Source: DATLZB01 sp035574175 (GTDB lineage Bacteria > Pseudomonadota > Alphaproteobacteria > Rhizobiales > Hyphomicrobiaceae). From it: a stretch of 40,583 bases of DNA. Each line of letters opens with the position of its first letter. The stretch's first letter is position 1. Location: the NCBI GenBank assembly GCA_035574175.1, contig DATLZB010000145.1, positions 1 to 40,583 on the forward strand, given 5' to 3'. A model generated the notes under the pieces. That model made no database searches and was not told the origin of the DNA. It saw nothing but the letters and a program-made list of their open reading frames with translations. Both the position numbers and the translations under genes were made by a program. Positions 17,827 to 27,246 of this stretch are shown here, in pieces.

Positions 17827-20800
17827 TCGGCGGCCTCCATTCTGGGGGTGAGGCTGAGCGGCTCCGGCTGATCGGCACTCGGCTTGTCCAGCCAATCCAC
17901 CTTGGCCATCTTGCGCACGATGACGAATTCGTCGCGGTTGGTGCCAATCGTGCCGTAGTAATTGAAGCCGTAGGACTGCTGCGCGTAGCCGCCGACCATG
18001 TGGGTCGGCTTGACCACCGCGCGGGTGACCGAATTGTGGATGCCGCCGCGCTGGCCGGTGACCTCGGAGCCGGGCACGTTCACGATCTTCTCCTGCGCGT
18101 GGTACATCAGGCACATGCCTTCCTTGACGCGCTGCGAGACCACGGCGCGCGCGACCAGCGCGCCGTTGAGGTTGTAAGCCTCGATCCAGTCGTTGTCGGC
18201 GATGCCGGCCTTCTTGGCGTCGGCCTCGCTGATCCAGACGATCGGGCCGCCGCGCGAGAGCGTCAGCATCAAGAGATTGTCGGTGTAGGTGGAGTGGATG
18301 CCCCATTTCTGGTGCGGCGTAATGAAGTTGAGCACCACCTGCTTCTCGCCGTTCGGTTTCTTGTCGATGATCGGCCTGACGGCCTTGAGATCGACGGGCG
18401 GGCGGTACACGCACAGCGCCTCGCCGAAGGCGCGCATCCACAGATGATCCTGGTAGAGCTGCTGGCGGCCGGTGAGCGTGCGCCAGGGAATCAGCTCGTG
18501 CACGTTGGTGTAGCCGGCGTTGTAGCAGACCTTCTCCGATTCAAGGCCGGACCAGATGGGCGAGGAGATAATCTTGCGCGGTTGTGCCACCACGTCGTGG
18601 AAGCGGATCTTTTCGTCCTCCTTGGGCAGGGCGAGATGCCTGTGGTCGCGGCCAGTGGTCTTGGACAGCGCTTCCCAGGCCTTGACCGCGACCTCGCCGT
18701 TGGTTTCCGGCGCCAAGGTCAAAATCACCTCGGCCGCATCGATGTCCGACTCGATTTTCGTCAGACCCTTGGTCGGTCCCGCGTCGGTGACAACGCCGTT
18801 GAGCCGCTTGAGCAGCTCGACCTCGTGCGCGGTGTTCCAGGCCATGCCCTTGCCGCCGTTGCCGAGCTTCTCCATCAGCGGCCCGAGCGCGGTAAAGCGC
18901 TTGTAGACGTTGGGATAGTCGCGCTCGATCACGGTGACCTGCGACATGGTCTTGCCGGGAATCGGCTCCACCTCCCCCTTCTTCCATTCCTTGACGTCAA
19001 GAGCCTGGGCGATTTCGGCGGGGGTATCGTGCAGGATTGGCGTCAGCACCACATCCTTTTCGACCCCCAAGACTTCCGGCGCCACGTCAGAAAACTTCTT
19101 GGCGATCGCCTTGTAAATTTCCCAGTCGCTCTTGCATTCCCACACCGGATCCACCGCCGCAGTGAGCGGATGGATGAAGGGATGCATGTCGGAGGTGTTG
19201 AGGTCGTTCTTTTCGTACCAGGTCGCGGTCGGCAGCACGATGTCGGAATAGACGCAGGTGGTCGACATGCGGAAGTCGAGGGTGACCAAGAGATCGAGCT
19301 TTCCTTTCGGGGCCTCGTCGTGCCAGACAACCTCCTTCGGCTTCTTGCGGCCGGTTTCGCCGAGATCCTTGCCCTGCACACCGTGCGTGGTGCCGAGCAA
19401 ATGTTTCAGGAAATACTCGTGGCCCTTGCCGGAGGAGCCGAGCAGATTGGAGCGCCACACGAACAGATTGCGCGGCCAGTTGTCGGGATGGTCCGGGTCC
19501 TCGCAGGACAATTGCAGCTCGCCGGATTTGAGCGCCCGGGCCACATAGTCCTTCGGTTCGAGCTTGGCCGCGGCGGCGCGCGCGGCGATGGTGAGCGGAT
19601 TCTGCTTGAGCTGCGGCGCGGAAGGCAGCCACCCCATCCGCTCGGCGCGCACGTTATAATCAATTAGGGCGCCGTCCCAGGGGCCGGGCGGCGCGGTGGG
19701 GGAGAGGATCTCGTCCACACCGATGGTCTCGTAGCGCCACTGGTCAGTGTGCGCGTAGAAGAACGAGGTCGAATTCTGTTGGCGCGGCGGCCGGCCCCAG
19801 TCGAGCGCAAATGCAAGCGGTAACCATCCGGGCTGCGGACGCAGCTTTTCCTGCCCCACATAATGCGCCCAGCCGCCGCCCGATTGGCCGACGCAGCCGC
19901 ACATCACCAGCATGTTGATGACGCCGCGGTAGTTCATGTCCGAGTGGTACCAATGGTTCATCGCGGCGCCGATGATCACCATGGAACGCCCCTTGGTCTT
20001 TTCGGCGTTGAGGGCGAATTCGCGCGCCACGGTGATGATCTGGTCGCGTGGCACGCCGGTGATCGCTTCCGCCCAGGCCGGCGTGTAGGGGGTGTTCTCG
20101 TCGTAGGATTTCGCTACGTGCGCGCCGCCGAAGCCGCGGTCGATACCGTAATTGGCGACGAACAGATCAAAGACGGTGGCGACCAGCGCCTCGCCGTCCT
20201 TGAGCGCGACGCGCTTAATCGGCACCTTCCGCACCAGCACGCTCGGATGGTCCGTGCCCTTGAACGCATCGTGCTCGCGGTTGCCGAAATAGGGAAAGGC
20301 CACATCCGCAAGCTCGTCACGGTCGTCGGCCAAGGTGAGTTGCGGCTCGATGTCGCGACCCTGCGAATCCTTCTTTTCAAGATTCCATTTGCCTTGCTCG
20401 CCCCACCGGAAACCGATGGAGCCGCGCGGGACCACGATGGACTTTGACGCCGCGTCGTAGGCCACCGTTTTCCATTCCGGATTGTTGGTCTCGCCAAGAT
20501 TGCCGGCGAAATCGCACGCCCGCAGCAGGCGATCGGGCACCAAGCGATCGCCCTGCTTCACCAGCCGCACCAGCATCGGCATGTCGGTGTATTGCCGCAC
20601 ATAGTCCTGGAAATATGGCACCTGACGTTCGAGATAGAATTCGCGCAAGATCACGTGACCCATGGCCAGAGCGAGGGCCGAGTCGGTGCCCTGCTTCACC
20701 GAGATCCAGAGATCGGCAAATTTTGCGGCTTCCGAATAGTCCGGCGAGATGACAACGCTTTTGGCGCCGCGATAGCGCGCCTCGGTGTAGAAATGGGCGT

Positions 20801-21587
20801 CGGGCGTGCGCGTCTGCGGGACGTTCGAGCCCCAGAGAATGAGAAAGCTCGAATTATACCAGTCGGCGCTCTCTGGCACGTCGGTCTGTTCGCCCCAGGT
20901 CTGCGGTGAGGAGGGCGGTAGATCGCAATACCAGTCGTAGAACGACATGCAGACGCCGCCGAGCAGCGACAGATAGCGCGAGCCGGCCGCATAGGAGACC
21001 ATGGACATGGCCGGAATCGGCGAAAATCCGACCACGCGGTCGGGGCCGTATCGCTTGATGGTATAGGCGTTGGCGGCGGCGATGATTTCGGTGACCTCGT
21101 CCCAGGTGGCGCGCACAAAGCCGCCGAGCCCACGCTTGCTGGTATAGGCCTCGCGTTTCTTTGGGTCCTCGACGATCGAGACCCAGGCGGCGACCGGTGT
21201 GTGGCGCGCGCGCGCCTCACGCCAGAGCCGCAAGAGGCGCGAGCGCACCAGCGGATATTTCACCCGGTTGCCCGAATAGAGATACCAGGAGTAACTCGCT
21301 CCCCGCGAGCAGCCGCGCGGTTCGTGGTTGGGAAGCTCGGGGCGCGTGCGCGGATAGTCGGTCTGCTGGGTCTCCCAGGTGACGATGCCCCCCTTCACAT
21401 AGATCTTCCACGAGCAGGAGCCGGTGCAGTTCGCGCCGTGGGTGGAGCGCACGATCTTGTCGTGCTGCCAGCGCTTGCGGTAGCCGTCCTCCCAGCGGCG
21501 GTCCTCGCGGGTAATGATGCCGTGTCCGCCGGAGAAGGTGCCGTCGATGCGCTTGAAGAAGGTGAGACGGTCGAGGAAGTGGCTCAT
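17823..21587 (-). CDS. narG: Respiratory nitrate reductase alpha subunit NarG (molybdenum)
   Basis: A 1254-residue catalytic subunit that reduces nitrate to nitrite at a bis-MGD molybdenum centre on the cytosolic side. Near the N-terminus, H50, C54, C58 and C93 (STHGANCTGSCSW, PRGCSRGASYS) are the ligands of the FS0 4Fe-4S cluster, with histidine as in NarG. The molybdenum ligand aspartate is D222 in YWCD-like context WYCDLPPSSP, the same number as in E. coli. There is no twin-arginine signal, so this is the membrane-bound cytosol-facing form rather than periplasmic Nap. Length and order (narG-H-J-I) are standard. The gap to the narK stop is 15 bases, so it is transcribed with narK. Confidence 0.98.
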
Positions 21588-21602
21588 ATCGGATGACCTC
21601 GT

Positions 21603-24335
21603 TTAGGCCGGTTGCGGTGCGGCCGGACTTCTGCCGGTGCCGCGCTCAATGTCATGGAGGAGCCCGCCCGGCCGCGTGTAGAACCACCAAGTGACGGCGA
21701 TGCAGCTCCCATAGAAGAGGAGGAAGAACCACAGCGCGGCTTCAGGTCCGCCCGTGAGACTGATGGATGTGCCGTAGCTCTTGGGGATGAAGAACGCGCC
21801 GTAAGCCGCGATCGCCGAGGTGAAGCCGATGATGGCCGCGCTCTCCTTGTCGGCCTGGCGTACACGCTCGGCGGCATCAGCGCCGGGCATCAGGCGGTCC
21901 ATCTCGCTACGCATGATGGCTGGGATCATCTGGAAGGTGGAGGCGTTGCCGACGCCCGATACGAAGAACAGGAACAAGAACATGGCGAAGAAGGCGGGCC
22001 AGCTGTTGATGCTTAGCGCGTAGAGGGCGCCGGCGACGCCGGCCGCCATGCCGACGAACACCCAGAACGTAACCCGCCCGCCGCCCCACTTGTCGGCCAC
22101 CCAGCCGGTCATCGAGCGTGACAGGGCGCCGACGAGGGGACCGAGGAAGGCGTAGGCCAAAGCATTGACCTCGGGAAACTGCGTTTTGGCGAGCAGCGGA
22201 AAGCCCGCCGAGTAGCCGATGAAGGACCCGAAGGTGCCGGTATAGAGCCAGCACATGATCCAGTTGTGCTTGCGCTCGAAGATCACCGCCTGCTCGGCAA
22301 ACGAGGCCCTGACCGAGGCGATATCGTTCATGCCGAACCAAGCTGCGAACGCGCTTGCCGCGATGAACGGCACGAAGGTGAAGCCGGCGTTCTGCAGCCA
22401 CAGCTTCGTCTCCTTGCCCGCTTCGATGGCCGTCTGCGGCTCGCCGCCGAGCCAGCCGAATATGCTGGTGGTGATTACTAGAGGCACGACGAACTGCACG
22501 ACCGAGACGCCGAGGTTGCCGAGCCCGGCGTTGAGGGCAAGTGCGTTGCCCTTCTCAGCCTTGGGAAAGAAGTACGAGATGTTCGACATCGAGGAAGCGA
22601 AGTTGCCGCCGCCAAAGCCGCAGAGCAGGGCAAGCAGCAGGAACAGCCAGTAGGGCGTGGCCGGGTTCTGTACCGCCCAGCCGATACCGACCGCGGGCAG
22701 CATGAGCGACCAGGTGGTGAGCGTGGTCCACAGCCGGCCGCCGAAGATCGGTACCATGAAGGAGTAGAAGATGCGCAGCGTCGCGCCGGACAGGCCCGGC
22801 AGCGCCGCCAACCAGAAGAGCTGGTCGGTCGAATAGGTGAAGCCGATCGAGGGCAGTTTTGCCACGACCACGGACCACACCATCCACACCGCGAACGAGA
22901 GGGTCAGTGCCGGTATCGAGATGAAGAGGTTGCGCCGTGCGACGGCCCGCCCCTTGCTCTCCCAGAACTCCCTGTCCTCCGGCCGCCAGTCCTCGATCAG
23001 ATGGGGCCCGAGCACGCCGACGTGCTTGGCCTCGTGGATTTCCTGCATCTCGGGCAGTTCGGGAAGCTTCTTGAGCTCCTCCCCATAGACGCCTCTCTCC
23101 ATGGCACGGATGGCGAGATGCATCCAAACAAGCGCTAGGCCCGAGATGGCAAACAGCGCCATGAAGCAGCTCTGCCAGATACCGGTGAGATCATTGAGCA
23201 CACCGAACAGGATGGGCAGCACGAAACCGCCCAATCCGCCGACCAGCCCTACAACGCCCCCCACCGAGCCGACGTGCTTGGGATAGTAGACAGGTATGTG
23301 TTTGTAGACGGCGGCCTTGCCAAGGCTCATGAAGAAGCCGAGAACGAACACGATCACGGTGAAGGCGACGATGCCCGTTTCGAGCCGGAACGTCATCGGA
23401 CCGCGGATGCCCTGCACGATGTACTCGGTGGGCGGGTAGGAGAGCACGAAGCAGGCGGCAACCGACACGCCGAATGTCCAGTACATGACGCGTCGCGCGC
23501 CGTACTTGTCGGAGAGCACACCGCCGTAGATGCGGAAGATGCTGGCCGGTACCGAGTACGCCGCGCCGATCATGCCTGCGGTGGTGATGTCAAGACCATA
23601 GACGCCGATGAGGTAACGCGGCAGCCAAAGCGCCAGCGCCACGAAGGCGCCGAACACGAAGAAGTAGTAGAGCGAGAAGCGCCAGACTTGGATGTTCTTC
23701 AACGGCTCCAGCATGGCCACCAGCGGCTCGGGCTTGCGCCCGGCGCGCCGGCGAGCCTCGAGCTCAGGATCGTCCTTGCTGGCGAACCAGAACACGATGC
23801 CCATGATGGCAATCGCCAGCGCCCAGATGTTGGCGACCGCCTGCCAGCCATAGGCGACCATGATGAACGGCGCGATGAACTTGGTGACGGCGGCACCAAC
23901 GTTGCCGGCACCGAATATGCCGAGTGCGGTCCCCTGCCTCTCGGTCGGGTACCACCGCGACACATAGGCAATGCCGACCGCGAACGAGCCGCCGGCGATG
24001 CCGACACCGAGAGCCGCCAGCAGGAAGGTCGGATAATCGTAGGCGAAAGTGAGCAACCAGGTTGCAACCGCCGCCGACAGCATTACAGCCGTGTAGACGA
24101 TGCGGCCTCCGTACTGATCGGTCCAGATGCCGAGGATCAGCCGAATGAGCGAGCCGGTGAGGATCGGCGTGCCGACCAGCAGTCCGAACTGGCTGTCGTT
24201 GAGGCCAAGGTCCTGTTTGATCTGCACCCCGATGATGGAAAAGATCGTCCACACCGCGAAGCATACGGTGAAGGCGACAGTCGAAAGCGTGAGCGCGCGA
24301 ATCTGGTCGCCACGCTCGGCCGCTGAAAGGCTCAT
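21603..24335 (-). CDS. narK: NarK1-NarK2 fusion nitrate/nitrite transporter
   Basis: A 910-residue protein made of two complete major-facilitator domains (roughly residues 1-430 and 475-905), about 24 membrane helices. Each half has its own nitrate-porter signature: GGSFAVGIAYVSRWYP with GIFGAGNVGAA in the first, and GGNFASSMSNISYFFP with NAGLGNLGVS in the second. A charged linker (about 430-475) joins them. In Paracoccus and relatives the first half is NarK1-like (proton/nitrate symport) and the second NarK2-like (nitrate/nitrite antiport), so one polypeptide can start nitrate uptake and then exchange. The start at 24335 follows GGGGAC. It is the first gene of the operon, under the FNR-type box at 24396. 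Confidence 0.96.
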   Translation of the reverse strand: MSLSAAERGDQIRALTLSTVAFTVCFAVWTIFSIIGVQIKQDLGLNDSQFGLLVGTPILTGSLIRLILGIWTDQYGGRIVYTAVMLSAAVATWLLTFAYDYPTFLLAALGVGIAGGSFAVGIAYVSRWYPTERQGTALGIFGAGNVGAAVTKFIAPFIMVAYGWQAVANIWALAIAIMGIVFWFASKDDPELEARRRAGRKPEPLVAMLEPLKNIQVWRFSLYYFFVFGAFVALALWLPRYLIGVYGLDITTAGMIGAAYSVPASIFRIYGGVLSDKYGARRVMYWTFGVSVAACFVLSYPPTEYIVQGIRGPMTFRLETGIVAFTVIVFVLGFFMSLGKAAVYKHIPVYYPKHVGSVGGVVGLVGGLGGFVLPILFGVLNDLTGIWQSCFMALFAISGLALVWMHLAIRAMERGVYGEELKKLPELPEMQEIHEAKHVGVLGPHLIEDWRPEDREFWESKGRAVARRNLFISIPALTLSFAVWMVWSVVVAKLPSIGFTYSTDQLFWLAALPGLSGATLRIFYSFMVPIFGGRLWTTLTTWSLMLPAVGIGWAVQNPATPYWLFLLLALLCGFGGGNFASSMSNISYFFPKAEKGNALALNAGLGNLGVSVVQFVVPLVITTSIFGWLGGEPQTAIEAGKETKLWLQNAGFTFVPFIAASAFAAWFGMNDIASVRASFAEQAVIFERKHNWIMCWLYTGTFGSFIGYSAGFPLLAKTQFPEVNALAYAFLGPLVGALSRSMTGWVADKWGGGRVTFWVFVGMAAGVAGALYALSINSWPAFFAMFLFLFFVSGVGNASTFQMIPAIMRSEMDRLMPGADAAERVRQADKESAAIIGFTSAIAAYGAFFIPKSYGTSISLTGGPEAALWFFLLFYGSCIAVTWWFYTRPGGLLHDIERGTGRSPAAPQPA

Positions 24336-24368
24336 GTCTCGTCCCCGTTCTGCAGGCGCATCGGTTGC

Positions 24369-24374
24369 AATCTA
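24369..24374 (-). promoter_or_regulatory. Candidate -10 element of the narK promoter
   Basis: TAGATT on the minus strand, centred 31 bases from the centre of the FNR-type box. That spacing is the one expected for a class II activator site at -41.5. The implied transcription start is near 24362, giving a leader of about 26 bases. Confidence 0.5.
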
Positions 24375-24395
24375 TCGGGCGGCAAGGCTGCGACG

Positions 24396-24409
24396 TTGAC
24401 CCGGATCAA
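24396..24409 (-). promoter_or_regulatory. FNR/FixK-type box upstream of narK
   Basis: TTGATCCGGGTCAA on the minus strand: consensus TTGAT-N4-ATCAA with one mismatch in the second half-site. It lies 61 bases upstream of the narK ATG and probably activates the whole nar operon when oxygen is low. Confidence 0.8.
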
Positions 24410-24657
24410 CCTTGCCGGTGTTTAGGTCGCCTTAAGCAGTGTTGAATTGAGCCCGTGAAAGACAGATCCCGCGCTGCATGCAGCCGACTTATCTCGGCCC
24501 TGAGAAGGACTCAAATCAAACTGGAGGCCAATTGGCATGCCGGACTCCTGACCTAGCCTCCTGCAAGCTTGGCGACTTCCGCACCAAAACAAATGCAGCT
24601 GCGCTTGCGCCGCCCCCGATCGATTTGCACACCCGCCGCGGGCACCAACCCCCGCAC

Positions 24658-24671
24658 TTGATGTGCATCAA
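24658..24671 (+). promoter_or_regulatory. FNR/FixK-type box upstream of the CBS-BON gene
   Basis: TTGATGTGCATCAA, a perfect match to TTGAT-N4-ATCAA. A possible -10 (TAGCTT, 24693-24698) lies 31 bases from its centre, again a class II layout, with a predicted start near 24705. The remaining 24410-24657 sequence shows no gene. Confidence 0.85.
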
Positions 24672-24733
24672 GGTTGCCGCTCCGCCGCCGCCTAGCTTCT
24701 GAGGCGATCCTGTCCAGGAATGGGGGTTCTCAC

Positions 24734-25417
24734 ATGCGCGCTAGAGATATCATGACCAAGAACGTGGTGACCGTCGGCAGGGCAACCCCTGTCTCCGAGA
24801 TTGCTGCGATACTGCTGAAGAACCGGATCAGCGGTGTTCCGGTCGTCACCGAAGATCGTCACGTCATAGGCATCGTCAGCGAGAGCGATCTCATGCACCG
24901 TCCCGAGATCGGGACCGAGGTCAGGCGTAACTGGTGGCTGAGGCTGTTCAGCGATCCCGATCGCATGGCGCGCGAATACACCAAGTCACATGGTCTGAGA
25001 GCGGAGCACGTAATGTCGCGCATCGTCGTTTCGGTGTCGGCTGACGCGGACGCGGGCGACGTCGCAGCCGTGCTCGACCGCAATCACATCAAGCGCGTAC
25101 CCGTGCTTGAGGGCGGCAAGCTGGTCGGCCTGATCACGCGCAGCGATCTCGTCCGCGCGCTGGCGGGCGCGGAGATCGGCAAGCCGGTCGCCCGCAACGG
25201 CAACGGAGCGGTACAGAAGGCGTTGCTCGAGAAGATCGCCGCCCAGCCCTGGCTGAGCTCCGCCTTTTTGACCGCTGTCGTCGATGAGGGCGTCGTCGAC
25301 CTGTGGGGGTATATCGGCTCGGAAGAACAGCGTCAGGCCGTGTACGTCCTGGTCGAGGAGGTGGCCGGTCCGCGTAAGATCAGGGATCATCTGAAGCGGT
25401 TCGACGAAGCCGCATGA
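24734..25417 (+). CDS. CBS-domain pair plus BON domain protein
   Basis: A 227-residue soluble protein. Residues 1-60 are the first CBS motif (ARDIMTKNVVTVGRATPVSE, NRISGVPVVTEDRHVIGIVS) and about 90-145 the second (VMSRIVVSVSADADAGDVAA, KRVPVLEGGKLVGLITRSDL). CBS pairs bind adenine nucleotides and act as energy sensors. Residues about 165-225 form a BON domain (FLTAVVDEGVVDLWGYIGSE), found in proteins that meet membranes or phospholipid. The substrate or partner is unknown. The ATG at 24734 has a GGGGG stretch 6-8 bases upstream; the in-frame ATG at 24674 overlaps the promoter region. The position directly behind a perfect FNR-type box and beside usp genes suggests a low-oxygen response. Mycobacterial Hrp1 is a CBS-pair analogue, without the BON domain. 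Confidence 0.88.
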   Translation: MRARDIMTKNVVTVGRATPVSEIAAILLKNRISGVPVVTEDRHVIGIVSESDLMHRPEIGTEVRRNWWLRLFSDPDRMAREYTKSHGLRAEHVMSRIVVSVSADADAGDVAAVLDRNHIKRVPVLEGGKLVGLITRSDLVRALAGAEIGKPVARNGNGAVQKALLEKIAAQPWLSSAFLTAVVDEGVVDLWGYIGSEEQRQAVYVLVEEVAGPRKIRDHLKRFDEAA

Positions 25418-25455
25418 GCGGCCGGACCGACAAGAACTGGAAAGGGAGGTATCAA

Positions 25456-25740
25456 ATGGGCTGGCCTATGTACCGCCGCGTCGAACGGCAAGCCCGGCGC
25501 ATGCACGAAATGATGGAGCAGCTCGGCGTAGATGCCGCCAAGCTGGCGCGGATCCGGAGCGGCGATGCCTATGCGGAGGCGCGAACACTCTGCCTCTTCT
25601 GCGGAGCGAGCGACACGTGCCTTCGCTGGCTCGACGATCCGTCGACCCCAGCGCGGCCAGAGTTTTGCCCTAACTTGCCCTTGTTCGAGGCCTGTCGCCG
25701 GAGCACGGAGGACGGGTCTCGATCGAGCGGGACGCCTTAG
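25456..25740 (+). CDS. DUF6455-family small cysteine-rich protein
   Basis: A 94-residue protein. A basic helical N-terminus (MYRRVERQARRMHEMMEQLGV) is followed by a compact region with five cysteines: C46 and C49 (LCLFCG), C55 (DTC), C71 (FCPN) and C80. The CxxC...C...FCPN pattern matches DUF6455 proteins, common in alphaproteobacteria near respiration and stress genes. The cysteines suggest metal binding or redox chemistry, but nothing is established here. The ATG at 25456 follows GGGAGG at ideal spacing. An ATG at 25414 overlaps the CBS gene stop (ATGA) and could give a 108-residue form; either way the two genes look cotranscribed. Confidence 0.8.
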   Translation: MGWPMYRRVERQARRMHEMMEQLGVDAAKLARIRSGDAYAEARTLCLFCGASDTCLRWLDDPSTPARPEFCPNLPLFEACRRSTEDGSRSSGTP

Positions 25741-25771
25741 TAACGGGCACTCTGAGAGAGCCCAAAGATGC

Positions 25772-25900
25772 TCAGAGCGCCGGCCGCCCGTCCTTCTGCT
25801 CCTTGTGCCGCTTCCAGCCGCGCTCTGCGCCGATCCCGAGCCCGACCGCCCAACGCCACGGCCAGTTTCTGGAAAAGCTCACCCAGACCCATTCGCCCAT
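25772..25900 (-). CDS. Possible 42-residue Trp/Arg-rich small protein
   Basis: A minus-strand frame starting ATG at 25900 reads GEWVWVSFSRNWPWRW, then a Gly-rich turn and GWKRHKEQKDGRPAL before a stop at 25772. The composition is coherent (amphipathic, basic end), and the interval between the DUF6455 gene and usp is otherwise empty. The ribosome site is weak, and an overlapping frame (25737-25925) is also open. Treat as speculative. Confidence 0.25.
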   Translation of the reverse strand: MGEWVWVSFSRNWPWRWAVGLGIGAERGWKRHKEQKDGRPAL

Positions 25901-25970
25901 AATAAGTCTGTACCCTGAGGGCCACTAATCCGCGTGCAAGGGGCGCAATCCGTGGAGCAGCCGATCGCCG

Positions 25971-26408
25971 TCAACGGCAGATCAAGACCGGAACCGTGCT
26001 GCGGGTCAGCACCTCGACAGCCTGGCTACCGAGCAGCAGCTTGGCGAGGCCGCGCCGGCCGTGCGAGGCCATCACGATGAGGTCGCAGCCCTTCTTGCCG
26101 GCGGTCTCCAGTATGCCCTCGGCCGGGAAGCGGTCTTTGACGTGAATGGTGTCGCAGGCAACGCCGTGTCGTTGAGCCGCGGCCCCCGCTGCCGCAAGCA
26201 CCTGGCGCGCCTCGGCCGAGACCGCAGCCTCGTAGTCTTCCACCGGAAAGGCGATCGCCACCTCGCCCGGTGCCGCCGCCGCCCACGGCTCGCTCACCGT
26301 AACGGCGGTTACCTTTGCCCCGATCGCTTTGGCGAGAGAGAGCCCATGGGTCACAGCTTTGTCCGCCAACTCGGATCCGTCGGTGGCAATCAATATGTGT
26401 TTGTACAT
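25971..26408 (-). CDS. Universal stress protein (UspA family), copy 1
   Basis: A 145-residue single-domain Usp, a cytosolic dimer-forming ATP-binding protein of stress and growth arrest. It starts MYKHILIATDGSELADKAVTHG, the usual beta1-P-loop, and has near its end VMASHGRRGLAKLLLGS, which fits the ATP motif G-2x-G-9x-GS except that the first glycine is alanine, a common variant. The ATG at 26408 has AGGGAG seven bases upstream; longer in-frame starts run into the promoter. It is divergent from a second Usp, similar over most of its length, so the pair probably arose by duplication. An FNR-type box lies at 26476-26489. Confidence 0.95.
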   Translation of the reverse strand: MYKHILIATDGSELADKAVTHGLSLAKAIGAKVTAVTVSEPWAAAAPGEVAIAFPVEDYEAAVSAEARQVLAAAGAAAQRHGVACDTIHVKDRFPAEGILETAGKKGCDLIVMASHGRRGLAKLLLGSQAVEVLTRSTVPVLICR

Positions 26409-26475
26409 GGTCGTTCTCCCTGATGTGAACCGTGCCTGCTCCAGAGCGAAGAGCTCGAGGCGCCCGTTGATTGCA

Positions 26476-26489
26476 CTGATCAAGATCAA
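26476..26489 (-). promoter_or_regulatory. FNR/FixK-type box upstream of usp copy 1
   Basis: TTGATCTTGATCAG on the minus strand: TTGAT-N4-ATCAA with only the last base differing. It lies 68 bases upstream of the usp ATG at 26408. An overlapping TTGAT half-site (26467-26471) makes a second, wider palindrome TTGAT-N7-ATCAA on the plus strand. Confidence 0.75.
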
Positions 26490-26578
26490 CCCGTCGGCGC
26501 GCAGTCTGCGCGTTTTCTCCACGCTGGCGATCGGTTGGTGGCAGATACCCGCACGGCTCGCTCACCGTAATCGCCGGA

Positions 26579-26592
26579 TTGATGAACATCAA
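26579..26592 (+). promoter_or_regulatory. FNR/FixK-type box upstream of usp copy 2
   Basis: TTGATGAACATCAA, a perfect TTGAT-N4-ATCAA site, 72 bases upstream of the ATG at 26664. A weak -10-like CATGTT (26615-26620) lies 32 bases from its centre. Confidence 0.85.
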
Positions 26593-26663
26593 AGCTCGCT
26601 CGGTGAACGACCCGCATGTTCTCATCGTTGTTCGCTTGCCGGCACAGCGCGGAGGACAAGGGC

Positions 26664-27110
26664 ATGTACAGGCACATACTGATCGCGACCGACGGTTCCC
26701 AGCTCGCCGACAAGGCCGTGAAGCATGGACTGGTGCTCGCCAAGGACCTCAAAGCTCGGGCACGGGTGGTCACCGTCACCGAGCCCTGGGACGCCCTCGA
26801 GATCGCCAGGCAGGTCGAGCAGCGCGTCGACGACCCGGTGAGCCGGTATGAACGGAACGCGGCGGCGTGGGCCGACAAGGTCCTGGCGGCAGCACGCGAT
26901 GTCGCCAAGCAGATGGATGTGGCTTGCGAGACAGTCCACATCAAGGATCGCCTGCCGGCCGACGGCATCATCGAGGCAGCGAAATCCGGCGGTTGCGACC
27001 TCATCGTCATGGCCTCGCACGGCCGCCGCGGCGTCGCCAAGCTCCTGCTCGGCAGTCAAGCCGTCAAGGTGCTGACCTACAGCACGGTGCCCGTTCTGGT
27101 CTGCAAGTGA
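26664..27110 (+). CDS. Universal stress protein (UspA family), copy 2
   Basis: A 148-residue single-domain Usp. It opens MYRHILIATDGSQLADKAVKHG, almost the same as the divergent copy, and has the ATP-binding segment VMASHGRRGVAKLLLGS near the C-terminus. It contains VKHGLVLAKDLKARARVVTVTEPWD and AVKVLTYSTVPVLVC. The ATG at 26664 follows AAGGGC. It is preceded by a perfect FNR-type box. The P-type ATPase gene follows on the same strand with no obvious terminator, so the two probably share a transcript. Confidence 0.95.
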   Translation: MYRHILIATDGSQLADKAVKHGLVLAKDLKARARVVTVTEPWDALEIARQVEQRVDDPVSRYERNAAAWADKVLAAARDVAKQMDVACETVHIKDRLPADGIIEAAKSGGCDLIVMASHGRRGVAKLLLGSQAVKVLTYSTVPVLVCK

Positions 27111-27246
27111 CCGCCCGCAAATGCGCTTGAGCGCTGACTTGGGTATCTGCGAAGCGGCTCAAGCATCCTCCGGCAGTCCCAAGCGACGGCGGTCAGGAAC
27201 GCTCGGCGAGGCCGCCGGCGCCGCCGTCTCGCAAGCCAGAGGCCCC

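Noticed and set aside
18000..19667. A 555-codon open frame on the plus strand opposite narG
   Set aside because: It is antisense to an unmistakable narG, is rich in His/Arg/Gly/Leu typical of high-G+C mirror frames, and has no motif or ribosome site.
23274..24326. A 350-codon plus-strand frame opposite narK
   Set aside because: Mirror of narK with Asp/Arg/Glu-rich text; narK is certain and there is no promoter for the opposite strand.
24478..24702. Short plus-strand frame before the CBS gene
   Set aside because: It spans the FNR-type box and promoter, lacks a ribosome site and its translation is random-looking.
25971..27110. Inverted duplication or mobile origin of the two usp genes
   Set aside because: The proteins are similar but clearly diverged, and no terminal repeats or transposase are present; an old duplication is enough to explain it.
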